Assembly (NCBI GenBank): GCA_033239125.1
Contig: BSWB01000002.1
Location: 85,990,560 to 86,054,559 of the forward strand
Reading direction: 5' to 3'
Length of the DNA stretch: 64,000 bases
Origin: Fagopyrum homotropicum
Taxonomy: Eukaryota > Streptophyta > Magnoliopsida > Caryophyllales > Polygonaceae
Each line of letters begins with the position of its first letter. Position 1 is the stretch's first letter. Below are positions 21,626 through 33,177 of this stretch, piece by piece. The notes beneath the pieces are model-generated. The model had not been told where the DNA came from, searched no databases, and saw only the letters and a program-made list of their open reading frames with translations. The position numbers and the translations under genes are program-made.

Positions 21626-22310
21626 GGCTTTTGGAGCTTATTTTGTATTTTATATCATCTTTTGGTATAAAATGAAAGACTTTTTATAACCTTTAGGTTC
21701 AAAATATTTTAAGGGTTATTTTTATTTATGTTAGTTGTTTTATTTGTTTTATTGTCTTTTTGACAAATGTTATTCCTTTTTTTAGATAGAAGGCTTTCTA
21801 GGCATATAAAAAGCCTCTCTTATCTTCTTTCCAGATTAGATAGATTTTTAGCCAATTGATAAACCGTCTCTTTGAGAGCTTTTGTTTCCATTCAGAAAAT
21901 TCAATCAATAAAGTGAGCCAATTGATTGAATCGTTGTGAATCCCTGCTAGATTGTTCTTGTGTGTGTTAATCTCTTTAGAGATTGGTGCTACTAGTCAAT
22001 ACTAGTCCCTCCTTGTGCTTGTCTCCATTGAAGGCTTGTGTAAGGTTATAGAATAAAGGGTTGAAGGCATCATCTTGCTTGGGTTTTGATCAATCTAATC
22101 AAGGTTCTTGTAAGGGAGTCTTTTGGTTCTTTTGGATCTACTTCTACCATACATCCTACGTCCCCTTTCATCCTCTTTTCTTCCATCTTTCCATCGTCAT
22201 TTTCTTGTTCTAACAATCTAAATTTTGTGCCATTGGTCAAGGAAAAACGTCATTATTGGTTTCAAGGATTCTCAATCTAGATCTAGTCATTCGCGGCCCC
22301 AACCCGCATT
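21341..22310 (+). mobile_element. Fragment H: 3' end of another gypsy element (pol tail plus LTR)
   Basis: It interrupts the TE-A 3' LTR between positions that are adjacent in the 5' LTR (around 10205). The first 285 bp encode a polyprotein tail with GPITRSRVRAIQEEV, related to the GPITRARAK tails of TE-1 and TE-G. The rest is an LTR ending GGCCCCAACCCGCATT. The same LTR end, inverted, is at 51724-51798. AGTGTTT occurs at both edges (21337-21343 and 22311-22317), so the piece is either flanked by a target-site-like duplication or joined by microhomology. It lacks a 5' half. Confidence 0.8.
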
Positions 22311-23279
22311 AGTGTTTCTTACTTTTCTTTTAGTTTTATTTGTTTTATGAGTTTCTTGATTTCATATATCTTCCTTGATTTGAATATGTGTGTTGTTAGA
22401 TAAACCCTTATGATTGTAGGGTGATTGGTTGATGGTAGTGGTATAGATGATTATAGATTGAGCCTTTCAGTTTAAACTGGACCTTGGAAGTTGGTTTAAC
22501 CTTTGAGTTGACAAATCTCGATCTGTTCTTCAGAAATCTCGGCTGAGATTTTCCCAAGAACTGCCTGAGATTTCTTTTGTTGCTTCGTTTTTAAAATATC
22601 TTTGTGCTTAGGTTATAGATTGTCCAAATCCTAGACTTGTTGAGTCTTTCAAGCATACACCTAAGCTTGGGATGTGACTTACCCGGTGATTCTCTTTCTT
22701 GGTTACCAAAGATCATGAGTTCTAGGTATTAAAGGTTAAACCTTTATTAGGTTTGAGTGTGCCTTCTTCTTGCCTGAGTGAGCTTACTTGAGACCTTACC
22801 CAGTAAAGGTTAGTTCTTGATCTTTAGGTTGAGTTGTTGGTTTGAGTTATAGTTCCTTTCCTTAGATCCTTGAGACTTACTTGGTAATAGGAGTTTTGGT
22901 TTGGGATAGTGGATAGTGAGACCTCCCTCGTGATCTTTCCCACCTTAGAAACACCTTTGCGATCACAGGTTTGCCCATGTTTTTAGAAGTCTTGAATCCA
23001 AAATCACAATTGGATACCTTGATCTATATAATCTGTATTTTCCCGATTATTACATATCTTCATATTGATTGCTTAGTTCTTTTTACTTAGTATTTGCAAA
23101 GTCTAGTCTATTATTGATTTTTACCACTTGAGTTCACCATAGTCCATGTGATCGACTCTGAAATATTTGTTTTTGTTGCGATTGGTCCGAACACTACCGG
23201 CTCACATATTGTTCAGGCTTTTATTTCAAGTATAAATTTAAAGCTATTTTTGTTCATTGTTGACGCACGTTTGAGAGCG

Positions 23280-23283
<4 letters not shown>

Positions 23284-23340
<57 letters not shown>
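23284..23340. repeat. (TA)n microsatellite, right flank of TE-A
   Basis: About 28 TA units, followed by (CT)n and (CA)n. This is the right half of the microsatellite into which TE-A inserted. Confidence 0.93.
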
Positions 23341-23344
<4 letters not shown>

Positions 23345-24230
23345 ATCATCTCTCCCTCTCTCTCACACACACACACCGTCATTCTTCTGCTAGGCGATTC
23401 ACACTCGCTCTTCTCAAGCCGGTCATATTCAACTCGAAAACGATCGCCGTCTTCTCTGTGCAAGTGTTCTCTTAGCAAGCCTCACCCCGTTCCATCGAAA
23501 GCTTGCCTAAAGCTGCCATAAAGCTCACTGACCACCTTCTTCTCGTGCAAATTAGGGTTAGTGAATTTGTATTTCCAAGTTGGTTTATTTGTTTTATTTT
23601 CTCTCGAATAACCTTATTTTGAAAGTACTAATTTGTATATTTTGATTCTCAAGTAGTGGGTGGATTGATGCAAGTCTTATGGAGAATTTTGGAGATAGAA
23701 ATTGTTATGTCTTCTGTGGAACTTATCTATTATTATGCGAAATGTCTTGCTTTGTTGGGGAGGGATGGTGACAATTACTATACAACGACATTTTATTGTT
23801 TTGCCCTTATTTTGTGTGAGGCATGCTCTGAAGTTCTAGGTGCAGAACAACTACCTTAACCCCATTCCAAAGAGCATCCTACTAAAAATGGAAACACTAG
23901 TTGGAGATAGGGTGAAATTCATTCTAGATAGGTTTTCAAGAGGCCCACCTATATGCCCATAAGTATAAAATCTTTAATGAACAACATTGAAGAAGCTAGT
24001 TCCTTTATTGTCATGCGTACTATTAGTGCCTCACAAGTGTAAACAATTTCTAGTGTTTGTACTTTGAAGAAGTTGCAGAGAGAGATCATTTGTCTTTGCA
24101 TTGCATTTCATGTTTTGACAATGAGAAGGAAATTTATATGCAATAGAAATGTTAGTCTATGTGCGGTTCATGGTTGTGTTTTGTAGTGGTGACAACAACT
24201 TGTTATATGCAATAGAAATGTTTACATAAA
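23341..24230. other. Low-copy-looking sequence without a recognised gene
   Basis: A CT-rich stretch resembling a 5' untranslated leader ends near 23560 with a GGGTTAGTG that could be a splice donor. A short frame at 23656-23859 (67 codons, hydrophobic, several Cys) has no recognised homology. It could be the first exons of a truncated or relic gene. I see no supporting second exon. Confidence 0.25.
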
Positions 24231-25395
24231 TCATATTATAGACTGTCAAAAAGGCTTGTTGACGGTTTAGAAGTTGTCTGAGGGCTCGTTTGGTATGACT
24301 GTAGGAATGAGGTTGGAATTAGGAATCTGAATGGAATAAGGAATTAGAATTAACCATTCTTGATACTTGATGTTTGGTATGATGTTGGAATGAAATATTT
24401 TTGACACGTGTTTTTTATTTTATATGAGTTATGAAACGAGAAGTCATATCATATTTGATGATATATGTGTGAATATTTATAATGTAAATATATGTTATTT
24501 TTTTAAACTACATTTAAGAAAAATGAGGACTATCGAATAACTTAAGATTAAACACTAAACAATCGTCAACTCAAATAAATAGGTATATATATTTATTCTA
24601 TCAAATATAATTTTTCTAATTGAACAAATTAAATTTTTTTCGAGCATTTTTCGGTTACATTACATCTTGAATGAATTATTCGTATCATAGGTAAAAAAAA
24701 CTTTTTTTTTTTGTCAAAATCTTGTTTTTCTACATAATAATTATATAATTTAAATTAATTGATGGACAATAAAAAAAATTATAAAAAAATATTAATTTTA
24801 TTTTGTGAAACTAAATAAGCAAGTATATATATAATAAAAATATATAAATGTAGTTTTAAATTTAAAATGAGTTTATGTTGGAATGGGATACCCACCTTTA
24901 ATTTATGGGATCAACTTGTTGTCTAGAGTTGAAATGAGTCATTCCATGAAATCATTCTCATTCCGATTCCAAGTCTTACCAAATACGAGGTATTGGTATG
25001 ACTCATTTTGATTCCGATTCCTGATTCCATGGGAATCGTACCAAACGAGCCCTCAAGAAGACTTGTTGACAATCCAAAAGGATTCAAAAAGCCTTGCTAT
25101 AATCTAGAAGTTGTCAAAAAGCTATGTTGATAAACCAAAAGTTGTCAAATGTCTAGTTGACAGTTCATAAAGTGTCAAGAAGACTTGTTGACAATCCAAA
25201 TGTTGTCAAAAAGTCTTGTTTTAACATCAGGCTAGTCAAGAAGGTTTCTTAATTCGGAAGCTGCTAAAAAACCTTGTTAATAGTCCATAAGCTATAAAAA
25301 GCATTGTTGACCGTTCATAAACCAAAAAGTCTTGTTGACAACCTCTGAACTGTCAACAAGAATTGTTGTTATTGTGATAACAACTTGTTGACGGT
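24231..25395. repeat. Degenerate minisatellite (TTGTTGACA / TTGTCAAAAAG units) interrupted by a MITE
   Basis: Units of about 40-50 bp built from CTTGTTGACARTCCA and GTTGTCAAAAAG recur at least nine times, before 24281 and from 25053 to 25395. Each unit contains near-complementary halves (TTGACA / TGTCAA), so single strands could fold. The MITE-like element lies inside a unit. Confidence 0.75.
24281..25053. mobile_element. MITE-like terminal-inverted-repeat element 1
   Basis: The ends AGGGCTCGTTTGGTA and TACCAAACGAGCCCT are inverted repeats. The similarity continues imperfectly inward with GGAATNAGGAATC-type sequence. The interior is AT-rich and has no ORF, as in non-autonomous DNA transposons. 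No clean target-site duplication is visible. Its termini resemble those of the intron element at 35151-35440. Confidence 0.7.
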
Positions 25396-25720
25396 AAAAA
25401 AAATTCAAAATTTTTTAATTAAGTGAATAGTTATGCAAAACCTAAAAATTAAAAATTTATTTTTTATTAAACTATTTTAGATTGATAATCCTACCAAATT
25501 CTTTCTTATAATTGAAGCCTCGTTTATAAAATTATAATAACGTGATTGTGTGTCACTCATTGTCGTACATCTCTTACACCGCTTTACATTGATGGCTTCT
25601 TTCCCGCGGCTTCCGCTGTCGATTTGGCTGTAATTTTAATAATTTTTTCATCTTTAATAAGTGAATTAAAATTCCCTTTTTTTAACGTTTTTAATTTCCT
25701 TTTGAAAACGAGGTGAGACA
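25396..25720 (+). promoter_or_regulatory. Probable promoter region of the RING-H2 gene
   Basis: AT-rich sequence leading into a GA-repeat-rich leader. I cannot point to a firm TATA box, so the start of transcription is uncertain. Confidence 0.3.
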
Positions 25721-25937
25721 ATGGGAGTAAGTAGAACCTTGAATCTAATCAGAGGAGAGAGGAGAGAGGAGAGAGGAGAGAGAACCAAGATCAGACGAGA
25801 GAACTCACCATTCGCTTACAAATCTCCAACCCCCTTGACCCTTGTGATAACCTTCACCAAAATCTGGTGCTGTGCAGCGACTTCATTGCAATCCCTCGTT
25901 TTGGGTTCTCGGAGAGGTTTCCTAACTAATGGCGGCG
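25721..25937 (+). other. Probable 5' untranslated exon of the RING-H2 gene
   Basis: A (GA)n-rich leader followed by ACTAATGGCGGCG and the splice donor GTAAGC at 25938. Joined to the acceptor CAG at 27946-27948, the ATG at 25929 would open a four-codon upstream ORF that stops at once. The left edge is a guess; the donor and the CT-rich leader are what I see. Confidence 0.45.
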
Positions 25938-26830
25938 GTAAGCCCTCTGTTCCCCTTATCCATCCCTCCCCCTTTCAAGCCTCTATTTTGCAGCGTTGAG
26001 ATGGCATTGTGTCTAACTATCGAGCATGATACACTGATTCTTCTTAATAATTGATTATTCTGTCACATATTGAGGTGGGTTATTTCATCATTCCTTTTCT
26101 GGTTTCAGTCGTCATTATAGTCACATTTGTTTTTTCCGATTTTGCTGCTATTCTTTAATTACCTGAATTTTAATCAAGTTGCTGAAAACTTTTGTTGTAC
26201 GAGATATAGATATCAAGAGAATGTTTATAAAGGCGTATAGTATCAAGTCCGATGTTACTTATGCGTGTCTTCTTTATTTTGGTTATGATGTAACTCTCTC
26301 TACTTCCTAGTCTTGATTACAATATGTTCCACGGGACTATTTAACTTATATGGTACTCAATCCCGGGGATTGGTTCTTGCATGACACTGTACAAGTTGAA
26401 TCTGTCATCTATACATCTTACACCTTCCATGGATAATATATGGCATAACACCCGACACAAGTTTTAATAAATTTATTTAATACTTTATAACTATTTTTAC
26501 CACTTGTTAATCATCACCACTATTACCAAATTTTAAAATATATCATGGTTTTCAGTCTTGATAAAAAATATTGAATAGGCTTGTAGAAAATCATGTTCAG
26601 ATGATAAATGGCTACTAACGCTTAGTATTTGGAGATGCTACGGGGGTGATGTCAATGCCTTTGATGACTTTTTGTCTGATGAATTAATTTGACAAAGACA
26701 AACTATATTTTGTTAAAGACTTTAAGGTCAATGCCAACAGTATTTCGAATTAATTAAGTTGGAAGATATTTCTTTTGCCTTGTTGAGTGTTATTTCTTTG
26801 AAAGCGTTTTGTCAACAACCACTCATATGG

Positions 26831-27075
26831 ATTTTTTTTTTTTGGTGAAGAGGAGAAGACCTCCTGCGTCAAGCGCTAAAATAAATCAGACCGGAACTGT
26901 CCGGGGCAAAGCGAGGCCCCTTACATCGTTAGACAAATAACCCAAAGCTCCTAACGGGGGATTAACAAGGAAATGAACACCAATAGGAAAATCAAAAGCA
27001 TAACTAGCTAGGAAGTCCGCAACGGTATTAGCCTCGCGGTAGACGTGTCGGAGACGGATAGACCACCTCCTGCGT
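26831..27075 (-). mobile_element. 5'-truncated LINE tail in the leader intron
   Basis: On the minus strand it encodes the end of a plant LINE RNase H domain (HVYREANTVADFLASYA, then GLALPRTVPV and a stop). A short 3' end and a poly-A (T13 at 26832-26844 on plus) follow. ACCTCCTGCGT occurs both at 26860-26870 and at the 5' junction 27065-27075. It is a dead insertion in intron 1. Confidence 0.8.
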
Positions 27076-28018
27076 AATCCTCTTCTATCAATGCTTTAAT
27101 TATATACCCTATTGAAATTGTATAGAAAGAAAAGTAAAATTTCCTTGTAACTTACCTTTTTTATATTTCATTCAGAAAACATTCTCTTAACGTGGCTTCC
27201 TAAATTTGTGGAATTGGATTTCTTGATTTAATCTGATATGTTTCTTCCTTCATTCTGATTCATATCCCAATTGCATTTAATCTTAACTGTTCTGATCTAT
27301 TTGCTACTTCTCACGTCATGTTTGTTATCCACTTATCCCTCAGTTGCTATATAAGCTTCACTATACCTAGAAGATAATCAAAACTCCTCATAAAGCTTAA
27401 GGTGCTGGTACCTCAGGAGGGGTGCTAATATTACATTTCTTTACTTCCATTTCCCTTCATGCAGTTTCATATTCGGTTACTTGCTATTAATTGCTCAACA
27501 TTCGTATTCCTTTATTTTGTTTTACCCCTTTCTTGCCTATAGGGTAGTGTCTGAGCTGTATTGCATGTCATGCTTTGTATTTGGTATTTGTGAAAGTACG
27601 TTGGGTGGTGTGAGGGTTCAGTATTCGCTTTATTTGACAAGCGGAAGACATATTATGAATGAGATGCCTTTGGGATAGTGTGAGCATCTTCTTATTTTTT
27701 GGTGTCTCAAAGTGAAAAGCCATGCGGCAGTCCTCTTATAAACAAGTTAAATTATAGTACTGAAGGACTAAGCTACAAATCTCAGATCACATGCCTATTT
27801 ATTCAATTGATTAAGGATAAGTGAAGCTCATGCCCATTATCTATGATATAGAAGTATTATGATATTTTTCCAACTGCAAATTGTAGATTATAATCACTTT
27901 TTTCCATATGCACGAGATCCTTGCTGATGTGACTGTTTTCTCATACAGAGGTGAATAGATACCTGTTAGGACCATTGGAGAAGACAGCTATACCATCCCA
28001 TTTAAGATCTTAGCCTTC

Positions 28019-31000
28019 ATGATGGGGAGTCATCCCTGGAACACCCATACAATCCCTCCTCATCTGAGTGCAGAACTATTCCCTGGTCTTACTTATGAGG
28101 AAGCTGTTGAAGACCAGGTATCTCCGTTATCCATTGATATATCTTTTTGGAGCGTTTGTGTAAATTGTACTTGCTTGGTGTTTCCTTTCTGCACTCTGAT
28201 TTGTTTTTGGATCTCAATATTTCAGGAAACCCTTTATGAAGCACTTAAAATAATTGCCAGTGATCAAACAGCTGTAGCATCCAACAGTCAGAGCTCTTCA
28301 TCAGGGGATGAATCGCGTATATCAGGGAATGTTGACTTTGACTTGCACTTGCAGTTAGCTCTGGATGAAGCAATGGCTAGATCATTGCAATTGCTCGAGG
28401 ATGGAATTGACATCATGTCTCTTTCCGGTGCTGTCCATAATTCTACTGGTGAGCAAAACTTTGTTCCATAATCAGTGTAATGTTTCCGTAAACTTATTAG
28501 GGGATTTATTTGGTGATTTTGGTATATTGTGGTTAAACTTGGAATTTGGGCCTAGGGATTTCAATTTTGAGTAAAACTCAGATAAATAATTTTAAGGTCC
28601 TTGCCATCGTAAAATCATCTAATGTAGTAAACTAAAATGGAAAAGCTTTATGATTATTTGAGATTCTAATTCTCTTTCAAATTCCTAGCCTATTGATATA
28701 ATCCAAGCACAGTAACTACCCACATGTCTAGAATTAAAATTCTATATTTAATTAAACCTTGCAGTTTCAATCACTGCATAGTGCGAATGACATCACTTGT
28801 CTTGTATACAAACGCTCTCATAGTTAAAAATCTCAAGAATAATTTGGTGTCTTATCTCAATCGGAAAAGCTACTTTATTTATCTCAAGACTTTGGTTTGC
28901 ATAAAAGTTAAGTTATTCCTGGAAATCTAACTTTTCAAATACTAGAGATCCTCATTATTCATTTAGTATTTCCCATTTCTATATCCCTTGGCAACTAGTC
29001 TGGCCTTAATTTTTGTATTGTGTCATCTGTATTTTACTTTCTCCTAAATACCCAAATGTTGGATATTGGATTCGACCCCTTAGGCAAGGCCACAAGAATG
29101 CTAGTATCGAATCCATTTCATCATTCCCAACTTTCCAAAATGCTACATCTCTTGATGACATAACTTCTTTATAAGACTTATCTCCATCTACTTGGTCTAA
29201 TTGAAAGACAATTGGTATTTCATTCAACAACTCGTTCCTAAAAACCTTCAACTAAGAGCAATACATCACTTGGTAATAAAAAATCAGAACCAAACTATTG
29301 CTGTATTTTAACCCTTTGACTCCTCTTTTACTCTACTAGTTCATCAACTTGTCTCTTTCTTGAAAAAGAAGTGAATGGATCCAATCTTGTGGCATTTTCA
29401 GCATTGCCACAAGTTGTATGCCTACTGAATTTTGTCTAAAACAAATTCAGCATCCTCTGATTCAATTATCAAGTTTGGTCCCACGTCAAAAAACCTATAA
29501 GCTTTTGAATTTTCTGCATAACCCAGAAAAAATACTTTTCAACTCGTTAGGACCCAACTTAGTACTCGTACGATTTGAAATCCTATGGTATGCTATGCAG
29601 TCCCATAGTTTCAAATTCTGTAAATTAGGTAGCCTACCATTCCAGATTTCACATGATGACACCTTAGTTCTTCTTGAGGGTATTTTGTTGTGTAAATGAC
29701 AAGCTATGAGTAAAGCTTCTCCCCACAGCTTTGAAGGCACTTTTGCATTCAACATCATCGCATTGACCGTATCACAAAGAATTCGATTCTTCCTTTCAAC
29801 CAAACCATTATGTTGTGGCGTGTAAGGTGCAATTCTTTGGTGAGTAATCCCATTAGTTTTACAAAATTCATGAATTCAATTGAGAAGTATTCACCACCCT
29901 TGTCACTCCTTAGAATCTTAATTTTGTTCTTTTGATTTTCTACTACAACCTTATAAACTTTAAATTTATCGAATGCCTTCTCCTTTTTCTTCATAAAATA
30001 CACATGAGTGTATCTATATTTGTCATACATAAAGGTAATAAAATACCTATTTCCTCTTGTCAATACACCATTTAACTCACAAATATAAGAATGAATAAGA
30101 TCTAATATATCATTAGTTTTCTCTACTGCAGGAAAATCTTTTTGACATTTTTGCTTGCCCACAAATTTCACAATCTTCATCTATAGAGTTCAATCCTGCA
30201 CCGATCATACCGTTTTTAGACATAAATTTTAGTGTTCATAATTTAACATGAGTGCATCTTAAATGCTACAAATCTAAGGACACAACAAAATAATAAAACT
30301 AGTAATTTCATGTATAATGCGGAGTTTAAACATTCCATTACATGAGTATCCTTTGCTTATGAACATCACCCTTAGTTAAAATCAGTTTATCTATCTGATT
30401 CTAATACAACCTTTATACCAGCCTTAGATAGAAGAGTTGCAGAAACCAGATTTTTTCTAATCTTAGGAACATGTAGAACATTTGTCAGCTTTACTCTTTT
30501 TCCAAAACTGAACTGAATGTAAATGTCTCCTGTTTCCATCACTTAGACACATTATTGTTGCCCATTAAGACACCATCGTCCATTTTGGAAGCCTTGTAGT
30601 CTTTGAACTGAGATAGATCATTACATACATATATTTTACCACCAGAATCATACCACCAGTCGTTGATGATCATTGCTGCAGCCATGTTCAATTCAGTGAC
30701 AATGCCAATCTACGAGTTAGAAATTATTGCAACAAATTCAGGAACATCTCTATCAACCATGTTGACTTGCTTGTTTTCCCTTTCCTGTTGTTTTTTCTTC
30801 CAGATTCTGCACTCTCTTTTGAAGTGGCCTGTTTTGTGACAGAACTGGCATTTGAATATGTTATCATTGCCTCCTTCATTTGACCTTCTGTTGGTGTTTC
30901 CTTCGTAGAATTTTTCCTTTTTGTTTCCTGCATTCTTTTCAGAACACTCACCAACAATATTATTTACCTTTGAGTCAGAATCCACTTATTTATTGTATTG

Positions 31001-33123
31001 CTTTTTGGTTTCTTCCTTTATCCTTAAATGCTTCTGAAATTGCTCCAAGGATAGTGCCGTAGTGGTATGCAACACTTTCTTCCTATAGTAGTGGTATGCA
31101 ACACTTTCTTCCTATAGTTATTCCAAGAGGAAGACAGTTTTGCAATAATGGCTCCTACTTGTAAATTTGTAATGGTTTAGAAATGTCTATTTTCAATTTC
31201 TTAACTATGCTCTGCAGATCATTAACATGATCCATTACGGGCATATCAGTTTTCATGGAAAATTCAAAGTACTTCATAATAAGAAACTTATCTGGTCCTT
31301 GGATTTCATTGTTGTATCTGGTTTCAAGCGTAGCCCATATCTCTTTGGGTAATTTGATGGCTGTAAATAGATTGTATAATCTGTCTGATTGGTTCGGGAT
31401 ACGGCCTCTGCATAGGACTTCATCTTCTTTTCTTTTCTTTTTCTGATCCTTGATTTCTTGGTGGTGTTCTTCTGTTGGAACATTGTAAACGTCCTGTTCA
31501 TCTTCCAACACATAGGAAATCTTCAAGGATGATAGTAAGAACATCACCTGGTCCTTCTAGAGGTTGTAGTTGGTTCCATCAAATCTGTCTAATTTGAAGA
31601 AGTCTTGATCCATGGAAACCCAAAGCCACGATATAATCATCGAATCAGCAGCTTGCCATTTTCAGTTTGCCTGTGAGATAGGTTTTGACAACTTGAGACC
31701 AAGTGATATATTCTTTTTAACTTGTAAGCCGGCTTAATGTTAACCAAATAAGTTTTCTTTGTCTTGGTAAGATCAGCCATGAGGAATGAAAACAAATTGA
31801 GAGGGGCGATTAAGGCTGAGAAATAGTAGTAATGAAGGCTACAACAAAAAAACAGAGATCAATTCAGCTCTGATACCATGTGAGAAATGGAAGAGGATTT
31901 TGTGTTTCATTGTTAGGAAATAAGGATATAAATACAAGCGGTTGGTTGTAGAGAGGGGTGAACCTATGGAATGAGAGAAGTGATAAGTACAAGTAGGAAA
32001 GTAAGCAAATAATAATTACAGTTGGCCTATACAACTTACAAGAAAAATATTAATATTATACTCTTAAAAAGATAAAAATCTTATTCAACAAAATATATTC
32101 CTGATGATATCTTTTTCAGGAACAGCCTTATATGTTCAACTTTGGTGATTTCAGTGAGCAGTTACATATGCCTTCAAAACATTCTTCCATTTATAAATGT
32201 ATTATTCCATCTAGTTTTTGTTTCTAGGATTCAAATCTGCAAATTCATCTTGATGACTTCTGCAATAATTTGAATATATTATTCTCATAATGGAAAATTC
32301 TGGCTTGCAAAGATTTTCCATTTCATACATCTATCAGCTCTGAGGAGAAGCACTACCTCACTGTTTTGTTTGGACCCCTTCTTTTCATCTGTGATTTGGA
32401 TATTCCTGAGTTTTGCTCTACAGAAAATGAGGGAGATACATCTGCACAAGCTTCTGCTAGTGCCTCTGCAAGTTCATCTGCCACGGTACTGTGTACTCTC
32501 TGCTTATTTAGTTCTTCTTAGTGTTACAAATCTAATTTTGGAGAAGATAAAATTTATGTATAGGGCCAGAATGACGATGAAGCTCTTCCGGAAATGACAT
32601 ATGAGGTAAGAGTGATGTTTCTCACTGCAGTACTTTTTGCTTCAGCCTATTTAGAATGAAAAATTGACTGTTATTTTAATCTGCAGTGTGCTATTTTCAT
32701 TTTACTTATATTCTTTGTTTAATCCACTGGAATGTTTAAAATTAGATGTTTTGATAAAAACAATTGTATGCTGCAAATATCAGAGTAGAAGAAGCAAATG
32801 AGGTGTAGCCATACTCAGCAAATTTAAGTCCAGCTATTGATGTGGAATTGAAATATTTTGATCATATAACTTGATCATACTCTTTTCTATTGTGTTCTTC
32901 TCATTAATCTCCTTTGTCATTGATTAACAATTATGCTCTATTTCACATAAATTGTGTTTCCAATCCAAATACGGTGTTCATTCATCTTACAAGTGAACAT
33001 TAACAAGCATGCAAAGTGCCCATTTTATAATATACACAAAATACACATTTGCTAATTTAGGAGTGGATATTTTGCAAAATAGGTGTACAAATCGTAAATG
33101 TACACTTTATAGCATACAATCTA

Positions 33124-33177
<54 letters not shown>

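Larger units (their letters stand above)
9551..23283 (+). mobile_element. TE-A, Athila/Tat-lineage Ty3/gypsy retrotransposon, 13.7 kb
   Basis: LTRs are at 9551-11165 and 20685-23283. The second is enlarged by a nested 0.97-kb fragment (H). A tRNA-Asp-type primer site, gag, DLGAS protease, RT, RNase H, integrase and a separate long 3' ORF give Athila/Tat architecture. The conserved stretch CGCTTCTTGGGAGGCAACCC after integrase is also typical. By eye the first about 290 bp of the LTRs differ at roughly 9% of sites, so it is older than TE-1 and TE-G. All coding regions carry stops or frameshifts. A repeated palindrome around TCTCGGCCGAGA occurs in the LTRs, between protease and RT, and after integrase. 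Confidence 0.92.
20685..23283 (+). repeat. TE-A 3' LTR, interrupted by fragment H
   Basis: It starts TGATAACATG, right after the purine tract, and ends GAGAGCGAACA before (TA)n. Without the H insert (about 21341-22310) its length, about 1.63 kb, equals that of the 5' LTR. The three TTACCCGG-type motifs are at about 22681, 22798 and 22874 with one degenerate copy, at the same spacing as in the 5' LTR. Confidence 0.88.
29006..32090 (-). mobile_element. K: truncated Ty1/copia element in the third coding intron of the RING-H2 gene
   Basis: Its 5' LTR (31879-32090, 212 bp, TGTTGAATAA...TTTCTCACA on minus) and an initiator-Met primer site are present. Then come gag, zinc knuckle, integrase and only the start of RT (SYKEVMSSRDVAFWK...NDEMDSI near 29100-29200). 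The rest of RT, RNase H and the 3' LTR are missing. It lies antisense to the host gene. Domain order (integrase before RT) makes it copia. Confidence 0.85.

Noticed and set aside
23254..23478. Frames with long Tyr-Ile repeats across TA tracts (also at 9152-9559 and 33009-33278)
   Set aside because: They are simple translations of (TA)n and have no independent coding signal.
24231..25395. Possible CRISPR-like array of repeats
   Set aside because: Units are degenerate, contiguous and uneven; plant nuclear context makes it a minisatellite.
25721..25999. 92-codon frame starting MGVSRTLNLIRGERREERG
   Set aside because: It translates a GA-repeat leader and crosses a good splice donor; no homology.
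32100..32170. Candidate extra exon after TTTTTCAG near 32119 in the RING-H2 gene
   Set aside because: Joined in the required phase it runs into a TGA after nine codons; the acceptor at 32423 fits phase and family sequence.
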